NCBI RefSeq assembly: GCF_020164455.1
Contig: NZ_JAIQWW010000009.1
Coordinates: 124,001-188,000 of the forward strand
DNA length: 64,000 nucleotides
Direction of reading: 5' to 3'
Origin: Phyllobacterium chamaecytisi
GTDB taxonomy: Bacteria; Pseudomonadota; Alphaproteobacteria; Rhizobiales; Rhizobiaceae
Positions 17,254-25,736 of the stretch are shown one piece after another. The notes beneath the pieces are model-generated. The model worked only from the letters and a program-made list of their open reading frames with translations. It was not told the origin of the DNA and made no database searches. The position numbers and the translations under genes were made by a program. Position 1 is the stretch's first letter. Every line of letters starts with the position of its first letter.

Positions 17254-17432
17254 GATAGTCCTGTCGATGTTGAATGTTATTTTGGAAAGGTCCCGACCAT
17301 CGACGCACGGGGATCGTTCTTCGGGAGATTGATCGAATCTTTAGTAACTTACAATGCGCGGCTCCCGGAAGGATACAACAATCAACAACTATAGAATGAG
17401 GTGAGAAGCGCCTTCATAGGCGCGCGCAGCCC
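17254..17432. promoter_or_regulatory. Intergenic region containing the start of the minus-strand operon
   Basis: The 180 bases upstream of the SIS-HAD gene should contain its promoter. No coding signal was recognised here, and I cannot point to convincing -10/-35 boxes. Its right boundary is where homology of the truncated S9 peptidase starts (about 17424-17433). Confidence 0.35.
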
Positions 17433-17459
17433 AAGCTAGAAACCTTTGCTTTAGCACGC

Positions 17460-18317
17460 ATGGAACCGGTTATCGTGAAGGCAAGGGATGGCCTTGAACT
17501 TGTCTGCTATTTGTCTCGGCCATCCATAGCATCCGGGCCCTTGCCGATAGTGCTTGTCGTTCACGGCGGACCGTGGATGAGAGATCGATGGGGCCTAAAT
17601 CCGACACACCAATGGCTGGCGAACCGTGGATACGCCGTTCTGAGCGTCAATTTCAGAGGCTCTACAGGGTTCGGCAAGGCTTTCCTCAATGCCGCGAACA
17701 AAGAGTGGGGCGGCAAGATGCAGACGGATCTCATTGATGCTGTCGATTGGGCGGTGTCGGAAGGGATCGCCGATCCTGACCGCATCGCCATCATGGGCGG
17801 CAGCTACGGGGGCTATGCGGCTCTTGCAGGTCTCACCTTGACCCCTGACAAGTTCGCTTGCGCCGTGGATTTGGTTGGCATCTCTAATCTTTTAACGTTC
17901 CTCGATACAATCCCCGAATACTGGAAAACGCGGAAATCTGTTTACAGGTCTCGGCTTGGAGATTTCAGTACGGAAGAGGGCCGGCGCTTTCTGGAGGAAC
18001 GCGCGCCCCTAAATCATGTCGATCGAATTGAAAGACCGCTGCTCATTGTGCAGGGCGCGAATGATGTTCGGGTCAAGGCGTCGGAATCGGAGCAAATCGT
18101 CTCCGCCATGCAAAGGCACGGCATCCCGGTCACCTACGTCCTCTATCCCGATGAGGGGCACGGTGTTCAACGGATGGAAAACCGTCGCTCTTACCATGCT
18201 GTGGTGGAGGCATTCTTGGCCCAACACCTCGGGGGCCTATGCGAACCCGCTGGGGATGATCTTGCAGGTTCGTCCATCCGGTTCTTGGCGGGACGTGAAC
18301 TGATTGACGGTCTTTAA
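17460..18317 (+). CDS. S9-family peptidase catalytic domain, 5'-truncated gene
   Basis: The 285-residue frame is the alpha/beta-hydrolase half of a prolyl-oligopeptidase-type (S9) peptidase: VVHGGPWMRDRWGL, nucleophile in GGSYGGYAALAG, Asp in VQGANDVRVK and His in YPDEGHGV. Full-length relatives are about 600-700 residues with an N-terminal beta-propeller, which is absent. The open frame and the homology continue upstream of this ATG (about 17424-17459 reads AQPKLETFALAR, the usual linker), so the gene was cut at a junction near 17.42 kb and the ATG is only the first methionine left. It may be a non-functional fragment or a residual esterase. Confidence 0.75.
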   Translation: MEPVIVKARDGLELVCYLSRPSIASGPLPIVLVVHGGPWMRDRWGLNPTHQWLANRGYAVLSVNFRGSTGFGKAFLNAANKEWGGKMQTDLIDAVDWAVSEGIADPDRIAIMGGSYGGYAALAGLTLTPDKFACAVDLVGISNLLTFLDTIPEYWKTRKSVYRSRLGDFSTEEGRRFLEERAPLNHVDRIERPLLIVQGANDVRVKASESEQIVSAMQRHGIPVTYVLYPDEGHGVQRMENRRSYHAVVEAFLAQHLGGLCEPAGDDLAGSSIRFLAGRELIDGL

Positions 18318-18544
18318 ATGTCGCGAATATCCTGATTTTTCAGCTACTCTTGCTGAACGGTCCGGATTCGCTATCATTGGTCCATGATCAACGCTCGCAT
18401 CGCCATCATACTCATGACCTCGCACCTTGAAGGGTGTGCGGGAGTGGCGTTGCGTTAGTCGCGATCGATCAACCTGCGAACCCTGCGGAGGCGAGCAGGG
18501 TCGCAACACTCCGCTCTCCTCCCTCACAGAAATGGAGAGCGACC
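18318..18544. other. Intergenic gap before the acetyltransferase
   Basis: No gene recognised. The segment just before 18545 contains the ribosome site (GAGAGCGACC) of the acetyltransferase gene. The frame open from 18434 has no family support upstream of 18545. Confidence 0.4.
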
Positions 18545-19093
18545 ATGAACCAAAATACCGACCAGTCATCCGACGTTTTAAAGCCGCTCGCCGAGAGGCA
18601 GCCACCTGGGCTGTCGATCCGAGCAACGCGCATTGAAGACTTTGAGGGCCTGTCAGCTCTGATAAATCTACCGGGCTTTCGGGCCGGCACGCTACGTCTG
18701 CCGTATCAACGACCCGAACAGACGAAGAAATGGCTGGAAAGCCAAGGGCCGAATTCGCTCAGCATCGTCGCTCTGATTGATGGTGTCATAGTCGGTCAGG
18801 CTGGTCTTCATCCTTACTCTGGACGCCGTGCTCATGCTGCCGAGTTGGGGATCGGTGTGCATGACGATCATGTTGGGAAAGGAATCGGCACGGCGCTGAT
18901 AGGAGAGCTGATCGACGCAGCTGACAACTGGCTAGCGTTTAAACGTCTTGAGCTGACGGTCTACACTGACAACGCTCCAGCGATCCGTTTATACGAAAAA
19001 TTCGGCTTCGAACGCGAGGGGGTACGGCGATCCTACGCATTCAAGGCGGGAACCTTTGTCGATGCTCTTGGCATGGCTCGCTTGCGCTGCTGA
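18545..19093 (+). CDS. GNAT-family N-acetyltransferase, YhhY/AaaT-like
   Basis: A 182-residue acetyltransferase. The acetyl-CoA loop reads DDHVGKGIGTALIGELID (Q/RxxGxG/A type) near residue 115, followed by the family's diagnostic stretch LELTVYTDNAPAIRLYEKFG and the C-terminal REGVRRSYAFKAGTFVDA. This matches the E. coli YhhY group, which acetylates free amino acids or analogues; the exact substrate here is not known. ATG 18545 is preferred because GAGAGCGACC precedes it and family homology begins soon after. It stands alone between two damaged peptidase genes. Confidence 0.85.
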   Translation: MNQNTDQSSDVLKPLAERQPPGLSIRATRIEDFEGLSALINLPGFRAGTLRLPYQRPEQTKKWLESQGPNSLSIVALIDGVIVGQAGLHPYSGRRAHAAELGIGVHDDHVGKGIGTALIGELIDAADNWLAFKRLELTVYTDNAPAIRLYEKFGFEREGVRRSYAFKAGTFVDALGMARLRC

Positions 19094-19366
19094 TTGGTGA
19101 TCGATATTAGCCCACTGTCTGACTGTCGCAGACGCCTGATTTGCAAGATCGCCGACCCGAGAGGTGCTGTGGATGCGACGGGTAGCCAGCTTGGCATCAA
19201 GGGTGGCCAATGACAACAAGTACCCACACAAGGACCAATCGTTGATACTAGCAATGCCCTATGATTTTGCGCGTTTTTCGCCGTCCGCAACTGACCAACG
19301 CTGATAGCGGTGCAGGCGGTGGCGGTCGTCGTAAAAGTAATACAGGAACGATCTATATCGACGTTG
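19094..19366. other. Intergenic gap without recognisable gene
   Basis: Short frames on both strands here lack family resemblance or good ribosome sites. I see nothing that I can name. Confidence 0.35.
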
Positions 19367-20302
19367 ATGACCGTCCTTTACCCACACATAGAACCGTACG
19401 CCACGGGCCAGCTTGATGTCGGTGACGGTCATTGTGTCTACTGAGAGGTCTGTGGCAACCCATCCGGCAAGCCCGCCCTTGTTCTGCATGGCGGTCCAGG
19501 CTCTGGTTCTTCAGCAACGGCTCGGCGCTACTTCAACCCAGAAGTTTATCGTATTGTTTTATTCGATCAACGCGGTTCGGGCAAAAGCACTCCGCATGCC
19601 AGCGAATCGAACGTCGATCTTTCCACCAATACGACAGACCATCTTCTCGCTGATATTGAACGGCTGCGCCGGCATCTCGACATTGACAGATGGTTGGTGC
19701 TCGGCGGTTCTTGGGGATCGACGTTGGCACTGGCCCATGCGCAGCGGTATCCTGCCCACGTCACACAAATGGTGCTCTATAGTATCGCGACAACAACTGC
19801 TCAAGAAATTGACTGGATGACCCGCGGGGTTGGCATGTTCTTTCCGGAGGCGTGGGAGCGGTTTCGCGATGGTGCTGCCGCAGTGGACTGCGGTGGCAAT
19901 CTTGCCGAGGCTTATCACCATCTGCTGATGAGTCCTGATCCCGCCGTTCGCGATAAGGCCGCACGCTGTTGGGCTGACTGGGAAATGGCCATCGTAGCGG
20001 TGCATTCAAACCACAAGCCACATCCTCGCTGGGAGAACGCTTCATTTCGACTAGGCTTTGCCCGTCTCGTCACGCACTACTGGCGGCACAAGGGATGGCT
20101 TGAGGATGGTATTCTGATTCGGAACGCGGGCCTTCTTTCTGGCATTCCCGGTATCTTGATCCACGGCCGCCTGGACATAGGAGGACCGCTGATCACGATC
20201 GCCATGTTCACGTCAATGTGCAAATTGGCACGTGGATCGTTATTGAGGGGGAGCCAACGCGGAGGAAAAAGCACGCAGGTGCTGGGTTTAAGCCTGTTTT
20301 AG
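19367..20302 (+). pseudogene. Proline iminopeptidase-like gene with an internal stop and lost 3' end
   Basis: From ATG 19367 the frame reads VLYPHIEPYATGQLDVGDG, the standard N-terminus of prolyl aminopeptidases (alpha/beta hydrolase, S33). A TGA at 19442-19444 stands where the family has a conserved Trp (…VY[W]EVCGNP), so one base change made a stop. Beyond it the same frame continues with KPALVLHGGPGSGSS, FDQRGSGKS and the nucleophile segment VLGGSWGSTLALAHA. Homology ends at about GILIHGRLDIGGPL (near 20190), before the catalytic Asp/His region is complete; the last 35 codons are unrelated. Downstream re-initiation could only give a fragment. Confidence 0.85.
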
Positions 20303-20928
20303 GCGGTGATCCAAAGCGGGCACACCCGCCCGAAGTGCGTTCGTTGCAAGAAGAAGACGAAATGACGAGCGCATTATGAACCTAATTGTGGCCAACGACG
20401 GATTCAGGCTCCAATGCCGCCCGTCTAAATTGCTATCTCCGCTCCCGGACTTATGCATCCAGCGCAAATCCATAGAAAGGCACGGTGTTATATCGAGAAA
20501 AAGTGCAAGTTTCGGGGTAAGCGTGTGTGTTCTGACAATATCCAATAGAACTTATATTGCTTCGTAATTGTGACATGTTCATCATCTTATCGTGTTAACC
20601 ATTTTTAACGCACATGATATCACCACTCTATATCGCTTCGTCGCAAAGTCACCGCAGATATATTTTTAATCCCTATATTTAGAGAAAACTTATACGTTGT
20701 ACTTAAGATTTGTCGGCAAAATATGTCAACTAAGGACATTTTTTAAAAAACCGTAAGCGTAATGATCTAAATCGAAGGATGTACATCATTATAATCCAAG
20801 CATAATAACAAACTTATCCAGAGAATTTACTTGACACCAAAGTATATTTATTGGAGCTTCCTCTTCCTATAGGGGGAAATATATCAAATGTGTGTCAGAT
20901 CGTCTGCGCAACATCGTTTGTGCGATCG
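20303..20928. other. A+T-rich intergenic region upstream of the exported-protein cluster
   Basis: From about 20560 to 20850 the sequence is clearly richer in A+T than its surroundings, with no supported gene. A TTGACA-like box occurs at about 20831. A frame is open from 20851 but begins with TTG; the more likely start of the lipoprotein gene is 20929. The base composition change marks the left border of the 20.9-28.7 kb block. Confidence 0.55.
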
Positions 20929-21804
20929 ATGAGTTGCGTGCCAAGCACCGCAAAATTATTGCGGGTAGTGCCAATGCTTGCGCTGACGATATGTGTCGCT
21001 TGTACACCTTCGCTTCAGTCAGGTCCCCAGCGACTAATGCCAGTCTCAGAAGAAACTGCCACCATTAGATCTCAATTCGGTCATGTCGACTTTAGTTCTT
21101 ACATGGGATTTACCGGGCCAGCGCGAATTGCGTATCGAAACAACCTGATAGCCGCGAGAATGTATGCGATTGACGTGGCGTATACGGCTTATGAAGCATC
21201 TTTAACCACCGAGTCACAAACGTTTGGCTTTCTATCCAGCACAGCCGCAAACGCGGCGACAACAACGGCGACTCTGATTACACCGGTTGGCACGAAAAAT
21301 ATACTCACTGGTTCGGCGTCGTTCCTTAATGCGACGACTGCCAACTTCAACGATTCCGTTCTCTTCAAGCAAACAACGCAACTGCTTCAAACGCAGATGC
21401 GCGCCAATCGGGCCGCTGTCGCCAGCCTCATAATTCGACGGATGAGGCAGAGCGACAGTGACTACCCGCTTGCATTCGCTTTGTCTGACATCGAGGAATA
21501 TTACCGAGCAGGCACTCTAACAGGTGGGGTGATAAAAGCCAATGCGACTGTTAGCGCCGCCGAGCAGCTCGCTCAGGACGATAAGGAGGCGGCAATCGTC
21601 TACAGTTTGTCCCGTGATAGCGCATCTGTGTTGCTTCGAAACTCCTTGGTCCAAAACGGGAAATATAATGCTGCTCAGGCAGAAAAGCTCAAATCCCTTC
21701 TGAAGCGACGAGGGGTCACCGAGCGCTTGGAAATTGTCATTTCAAATCCAACGTATAGCTCAGAAGCGGCGCAACTAGCACGCGATGCCGGGCTGTCAAA
21801 TTAG
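20929..21804 (+). CDS. Putative lipoprotein, first gene of the exported-protein cluster
   Basis: A protein of about 291 residues that I do not recognise. The N-terminus MSCVPSTAKLLRVVPMLALT followed by ICVAC looks like a lipoprotein signal, with a cysteine after a hydrophobic stretch, although the residue at -3 is not the usual Leu/Val. The rest is rich in Ala, Thr and Ser and predicted helical (TAANAATTTATLITP, LLQTQMRANRAAVASLII). The start is uncertain: an upstream TTG frame opens at 20851 and ATG 20974 is another choice. The next gene begins 13 bases after its stop, so they form an operon. Confidence 0.6.
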   Translation: MSCVPSTAKLLRVVPMLALTICVACTPSLQSGPQRLMPVSEETATIRSQFGHVDFSSYMGFTGPARIAYRNNLIAARMYAIDVAYTAYEASLTTESQTFGFLSSTAANAATTTATLITPVGTKNILTGSASFLNATTANFNDSVLFKQTTQLLQTQMRANRAAVASLIIRRMRQSDSDYPLAFALSDIEEYYRAGTLTGGVIKANATVSAAEQLAQDDKEAAIVYSLSRDSASVLLRNSLVQNGKYNAAQAEKLKSLLKRRGVTERLEIVISNPTYSSEAAQLARDAGLSN

Positions 21805-21817
21805 GGAGCGGAAAGCT

Positions 21818-23254
21818 ATGCCGGGGCCAGTTGTCGTGCGTGATCTAAGTGCTGAGGAAGCAAATCAATTGAAGGTCATTTTTGAGGGAGAGGGGGCGTC
21901 GGTTGTACTGGTTCCGTCGGACTCTGGTAAGTTAACCCTCGTTGCAACCTATCCGGACAAGGATGCGCCTGCGGTAGCGCAAATTGAACCAGATGGTCCG
22001 AGCCGGGATATATATCCGCAAGTGAACGGCCTGGTCGAGGACGCCGAAGCGGGGGGAAATTCCTTTAAATCTCAGGCGATTAGCAGAGCGACCAACGAGT
22101 GGAACTTTTTTGGAAATCAACAATACGACGTAGACGGCCGAGCGATCAAAATTGGTCGCAAGGAACAGGAAGACGGATTTTATCAGCGGATTGGTGTCTA
22201 TTGGCTCGACGGGACGGGCACACATGGAGTTGATGGGCTTAATATCGGGATGCCCTGGTCGGCTGCGTTCACTTCTTGGATCATGAAGATGTCGGGTGCC
22301 GAAGACAGGTTTCGCTATTCAACCCTTCATGCGGTATTCATCTATCAAGCCATTCGGGATCGTTTAAGTAGTCGTGAAGCGGCTGGTTATTGGGGATGGC
22401 GGCTAAACGAACAAAAGCCTGCAGTCGGCGACATAGTGTGTTGGGGACGAGAACCCGGCATCGACTATGACAACCAACAGCAAGGCAATTACCACGGTCA
22501 CTCGGATATTGTAGTCAGCGTGGAAGCAGACAAGGTCTGGATTATCGGCGGCAATGTCGGGAATTCGGTCACCAAGCGGCCGTTGCCTCTCAGACCTGAC
22601 GGTTACCTCTTTCCTATCGTGGTGAACGGCGAGAACCTTTTTGCTCTAATGCAATGCAGGATCGACTCGCCAGCAAACTTAGCCACTCCACCAGCAGCGC
22701 TGCAAGCAGACGCTATCAGTTTGCCTTCAGGTCGCGATCGCAGCAGCGCAATGCAAATCGCGTGGGGAAAAGTTCTTGATCCAGCGTTAAAGGCAAAGAT
22801 CATTGAGGTAGCGCAGGGGCTGCAGTGCGATCCCAACCACCTGGTCTCAGCAATGGCATTTGAGACTGGCCAGACATTTTCACCCAAAATACAAAATAGG
22901 ATAAGTAAAGCGACGGGCTTAATTCAATTCATGCCAACTACTGCGCGAGACCTTGGCACATCCATAGAACAGCTGGCAGGTATGAACGCCGTACGCCAGA
23001 TGGACTTCGTGGCAAAATATTTTGAGCGCTTCACCGGCAAACTCAGAGGTCTCTCCGACGTATACATGGCCATTCTCTGGCCAGCCGCCGTGGGAGACTC
23101 GGATTCGACGACGCTGTTTGCCAGGGGCAGCGTGCAATACTCGCAGAATAGCGGACTGGACGTGAATTCCGATGGCATCATCACGAAGGGGGAGGCTGCT
23201 TCAAAAGTGCAGGCAATGCTGGATAAAGGTTTGGGGATGGCGCTGATTGGTTAG
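21818..23254 (+). CDS. DUF2272-lytic transglycosylase two-domain protein
   Basis: A 478-residue protein with two recognisable parts. Residues about 85-290 match DUF2272: EWNFFGNQQYDVDGRAI, RIGVYWLDGTGTHGVDG, PWSAAFTSWIMKMSGA, GYWGWRLNEQKPAVGDIVCW and IIGGNVGNSVTKRPL; this group looks like an NlpC/CHAP-type cysteine fold. Residues about 325-470 look like a goose-lysozyme/SLT transglycosylase: AMAFETGQTF (catalytic Glu), ATGLIQFMPTTARDLG and a late DVYMAILWPAA. It should cut peptidoglycan. No signal peptide is seen, so export must use another route, or it acts after release. ATG 21818 has GGGAGCGG upstream. Confidence 0.8.
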   Translation: MPGPVVVRDLSAEEANQLKVIFEGEGASVVLVPSDSGKLTLVATYPDKDAPAVAQIEPDGPSRDIYPQVNGLVEDAEAGGNSFKSQAISRATNEWNFFGNQQYDVDGRAIKIGRKEQEDGFYQRIGVYWLDGTGTHGVDGLNIGMPWSAAFTSWIMKMSGAEDRFRYSTLHAVFIYQAIRDRLSSREAAGYWGWRLNEQKPAVGDIVCWGREPGIDYDNQQQGNYHGHSDIVVSVEADKVWIIGGNVGNSVTKRPLPLRPDGYLFPIVVNGENLFALMQCRIDSPANLATPPAALQADAISLPSGRDRSSAMQIAWGKVLDPALKAKIIEVAQGLQCDPNHLVSAMAFETGQTFSPKIQNRISKATGLIQFMPTTARDLGTSIEQLAGMNAVRQMDFVAKYFERFTGKLRGLSDVYMAILWPAAVGDSDSTTLFARGSVQYSQNSGLDVNSDGIITKGEAASKVQAMLDKGLGMALIG

Positions 23255-23279
23255 TTTAGGCGAGTGAAGGAACAAAGTA

Positions 23280-23846
23280 ATGCCAACATTTACATTAACC
23301 CCTGGTACACCGGCAGCAGAAGGCGCTAAAGACCCAGCTCTAGAGGATGCCCCGGAAGACGGGGCAAAACAACCGGATGCCACAAGCGCTTACTCACCGC
23401 AGTTGCTGCTTTTGGTGATGTTGCTTCTGTTTTATTGTGGCCCGGTTATCGTTGTCTTCGGCTTTTTTGTCTATTACGTCTTTTTTACCCAGTCGGGCTT
23501 GATTGAAGGCGTTATTGTCAACGCGATCAAAACGGTTTCCGCCGATCCCAAGAACTACACCAACACGATAACGCAGATGTTGCTGCCGGTGGCCACGGCA
23601 CTGACCGCGGTCAATTATCGAAGCATTTTTATGACGAGTTGGTCAGCGGTTTTATTTCTGATTCCGTTGTTGGCTGTTTTTGCGTGCATCGTGAATGCTT
23701 TGCTTTTCAGCATCGCTACGTCGAACATCGAGGTACCAGACAGTGAGGCAATCAGCCAGTTCTTTCTCAATACTGCAGGCACCCTCTCAGTTTACGTAAT
23801 GATGCTTGTTGGTCTCAAGATGGGTGAAGCTCCCCCCAAATCGTAA
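23280..23846 (+). CDS. Membrane protein of the exported-protein cluster
   Basis: A 188-residue protein with a hydrophilic, Pro/Ala/Asp-rich N-terminus of about 40 residues and then about four membrane segments: LLLLVMLLLFYCGPVIVVFG with FFVYYVFF, a middle helix around TALTAVNYR, VLFLIPLLAVFACIVNALLF, and TLSVYVMMLVGLKMG. No family recognised. AAGGAAC upstream of the ATG supports the start. It lies 25 bases after the transglycosylase gene and 8 before the next secreted protein. A holin-like or anchoring role next to cell-wall hydrolases is possible but unproven. Confidence 0.7.
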   Translation: MPTFTLTPGTPAAEGAKDPALEDAPEDGAKQPDATSAYSPQLLLLVMLLLFYCGPVIVVFGFFVYYVFFTQSGLIEGVIVNAIKTVSADPKNYTNTITQMLLPVATALTAVNYRSIFMTSWSAVLFLIPLLAVFACIVNALLFSIATSNIEVPDSEAISQFFLNTAGTLSVYVMMLVGLKMGEAPPKS

Positions 23847-23854
23847 GGTATGTC

Positions 23855-24748
23855 ATGAAAAAGACGGTTTCGCTTCTGTGGTGCCTCATCGCTTCCTCCA
23901 TTTTGTTAGCGATCCCGCGCGTAGCTTGGAGTGACGAAATATCACTGAAGGTTTATGCAACCGATACGACTGCTGATGACTCGTTGTGGATTAATAGCGC
24001 TTTTGACGCCAAACCGATTGTTGACAAACTGGGTACAAGCCCGATCTCGGTGTCGTTGTCTCCAGACGACATTCAAAAGCAGCCGACACAGATTTTTCTC
24101 AAATGGCATGATTCCGAAGAGGCTACTTCAATACCTGTATTCAGTGTCGCCGCGTTCGGCGGCCAGGAGATCGATCTATTTCTATCGCGCCCAATGATAA
24201 CATCGGAGAATGTCTCGTCGCTCGTGGCGACCCATTGCAACGGTATGCGGCAGAGTTTGCTGCCAACTGCTTTCAGGACGCTTTATATTTGCAGAGCGTC
24301 GGCATTGTTTCTGGCCAAGAACGATAAGCCGATGTCGGGGATCTACAAGAGGGCAGTCAATGGCTGGTTTACGGCAAACTATTTCTTATACACGCGCAGC
24401 ACCAACAAGGTGAGCTTCAGTCCGTATGGCCTCCAAGATGATCTTGTCGACATTCTGAGGGATGTTATACAACACATCGACGTTCAGCACGTCAGTGCTG
24501 CTCAGTTCTCTCCGCTGCGCGCGGAAGACATCCGCCAAGCCCTAGAGGAAAAGGACAGTGAAGGGGTGCGGATGGTGGGGCTGGTTCCAAAGCTCATTCA
24601 GAACGGTAAGATTGGCGATGCCAAAGCCGTGAATGATCATGCAATCCAAACGTTGAACAAATTGAATTCGGGAAACAGCGCTGTGCAAGGGGTGACGCCG
24701 GGCATCCTGATGCGAAATGATGCCTTGATCCGATCCTTCGGTTTCTAA
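23855..24748 (+). CDS. Secreted protein of unknown function
   Basis: A 297-residue protein with a clear signal peptide (MKKTVSLLWCLIASSILLAI…AWS, about 1-26). The mature part has two cysteines in THCNGMRQ and LYICRASA, which may pair, and no known motif. A helical C-terminal end (IRQALEEKDSEGVRMVGLVP, DHAIQTLNKLNSGNSAVQGV) follows. It is in line with the membrane-protein gene, eight bases downstream. I cannot name a function; its place among peptidoglycan hydrolases and a protease suggests an envelope or extracellular role. Confidence 0.65.
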   Translation: MKKTVSLLWCLIASSILLAIPRVAWSDEISLKVYATDTTADDSLWINSAFDAKPIVDKLGTSPISVSLSPDDIQKQPTQIFLKWHDSEEATSIPVFSVAAFGGQEIDLFLSRPMITSENVSSLVATHCNGMRQSLLPTAFRTLYICRASALFLAKNDKPMSGIYKRAVNGWFTANYFLYTRSTNKVSFSPYGLQDDLVDILRDVIQHIDVQHVSAAQFSPLRAEDIRQALEEKDSEGVRMVGLVPKLIQNGKIGDAKAVNDHAIQTLNKLNSGNSAVQGVTPGILMRNDALIRSFGF

Positions 24749-24911
24749 ACTAGGATTAAACGACAATCAATTTGTGTCACTCATTTTCCGGTTGAAGTAA
24801 TAATTCTAGTATAAAATCGAATTGCTGGTGCATAGAGAATACTATCGACTGCCTAGAACACGGGAAACAAATACCAAACTATAACCCGAACAGCATTTTT
24901 GGAGTTGAGCC
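24749..24911 (+). promoter_or_regulatory. A+T-rich gap, probable internal promoter region of the cluster
   Basis: The 163 bases before the muramidase gene are A+T-rich (for example AATAATTCTAGTATAAAATC around 24800-24819, with a TATAAA-like box) and hold no gene. TTGGAG just before ATG 24912 is its ribosome site. A second promoter for the last three genes of the block is plausible. Confidence 0.4.
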
Positions 24912-25736
24912 ATGTATCGACGCAGTTTTTTGGCGCTTGCCGGAGTAATATATTCGAGTCGGCTTTTCGCAGCATCCGGAAATGCATTTCAAGCATTTGA
25001 CAACGGCCTCGCCGCGGTTTCCGATATCGACATCCTCAATGCACAGAGGCAGCGCGAATTTGATTTTCGAACGTTCAAGCAAGTTGAAGCTCAGGGCAAG
25101 GCTTATCGCCGGCGCTCAAAGCGAAATATTTCAGAGCGGGCCATCGATCTCATCGTGCGTTTCGAGGTATCGGGGCGGGCGGTTTACGAAAGGAAGCTTG
25201 TCCACCCGATTTGGCCGAAAGGAAACTCCGGGGTCACCATCGGCGTCGGATATGACATCGGATACGTTAATGCGGCCCAGTTCGCTGAGGACTGGAAGAG
25301 CATCATTGATAGTGAAGCCATAGGCCTCCTGCAGACTGTAGCCAATCTCACGGGGGGTAAAGCTAGCGCCGCCCTGCCAACTGTCAAAAGTACAGCAGTG
25401 CCGTGGGACGCCGCCATGAAGCAATTCAGAAACTTTCTGCCGTGCGTCATTGCGGAGACCGAAGATGCGTTTCCGAACACCGACAAACTCACAGACAACA
25501 GCTTCGGTGCTCTTGTATCGCTTGTCTACAACCGCGGAAGCAAGGTATCTCCAGGCAATGCACGACGAAAGGAGATGTACAACATCCATCAGTTGATGGT
25601 TGCGCAAAACTTCTCCGCTATTCCTGGACAGATAACGGCGATGAAGCGTATCTGGGAGGGAGATCCAGCCATGAAGGGGCTTTTGGAGCGGCGCGATTTG
25701 GAATCATTCCTGTTCGAAGCTGGTCTAACGACATGA
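24912..25736 (+). CDS. Exported lysozyme-like muramidase (GH24-type)
   Basis: A 274-residue protein with a signal peptide (MYRRSFLALAGVIYSSRLFA, about 1-20). The region from about residue 75 resembles phage-type lysozymes: SERAIDLIVRFEVSGRAVYE with the catalytic Glu, then SGVTIGVGYDIGYV in the position of the family's TIGYG motif, and later FGALVSLVYNRGSKV, the conserved N-R-G segment. It should cleave glycan strands of peptidoglycan outside the cytoplasm. The next gene overlaps its stop codon. Together with the DUF2272-transglycosylase gene, this cluster encodes two wall hydrolases. Confidence 0.75.
   Translation: MYRRSFLALAGVIYSSRLFAASGNAFQAFDNGLAAVSDIDILNAQRQREFDFRTFKQVEAQGKAYRRRSKRNISERAIDLIVRFEVSGRAVYERKLVHPIWPKGNSGVTIGVGYDIGYVNAAQFAEDWKSIIDSEAIGLLQTVANLTGGKASAALPTVKSTAVPWDAAMKQFRNFLPCVIAETEDAFPNTDKLTDNSFGALVSLVYNRGSKVSPGNARRKEMYNIHQLMVAQNFSAIPGQITAMKRIWEGDPAMKGLLERRDLESFLFEAGLTT

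Noticed and set aside
19259-19489. Minus-strand 76-codon frame
   Set aside because: About half of it is antisense to the proline iminopeptidase pseudogene, whose plus-strand homology explains the open frame.
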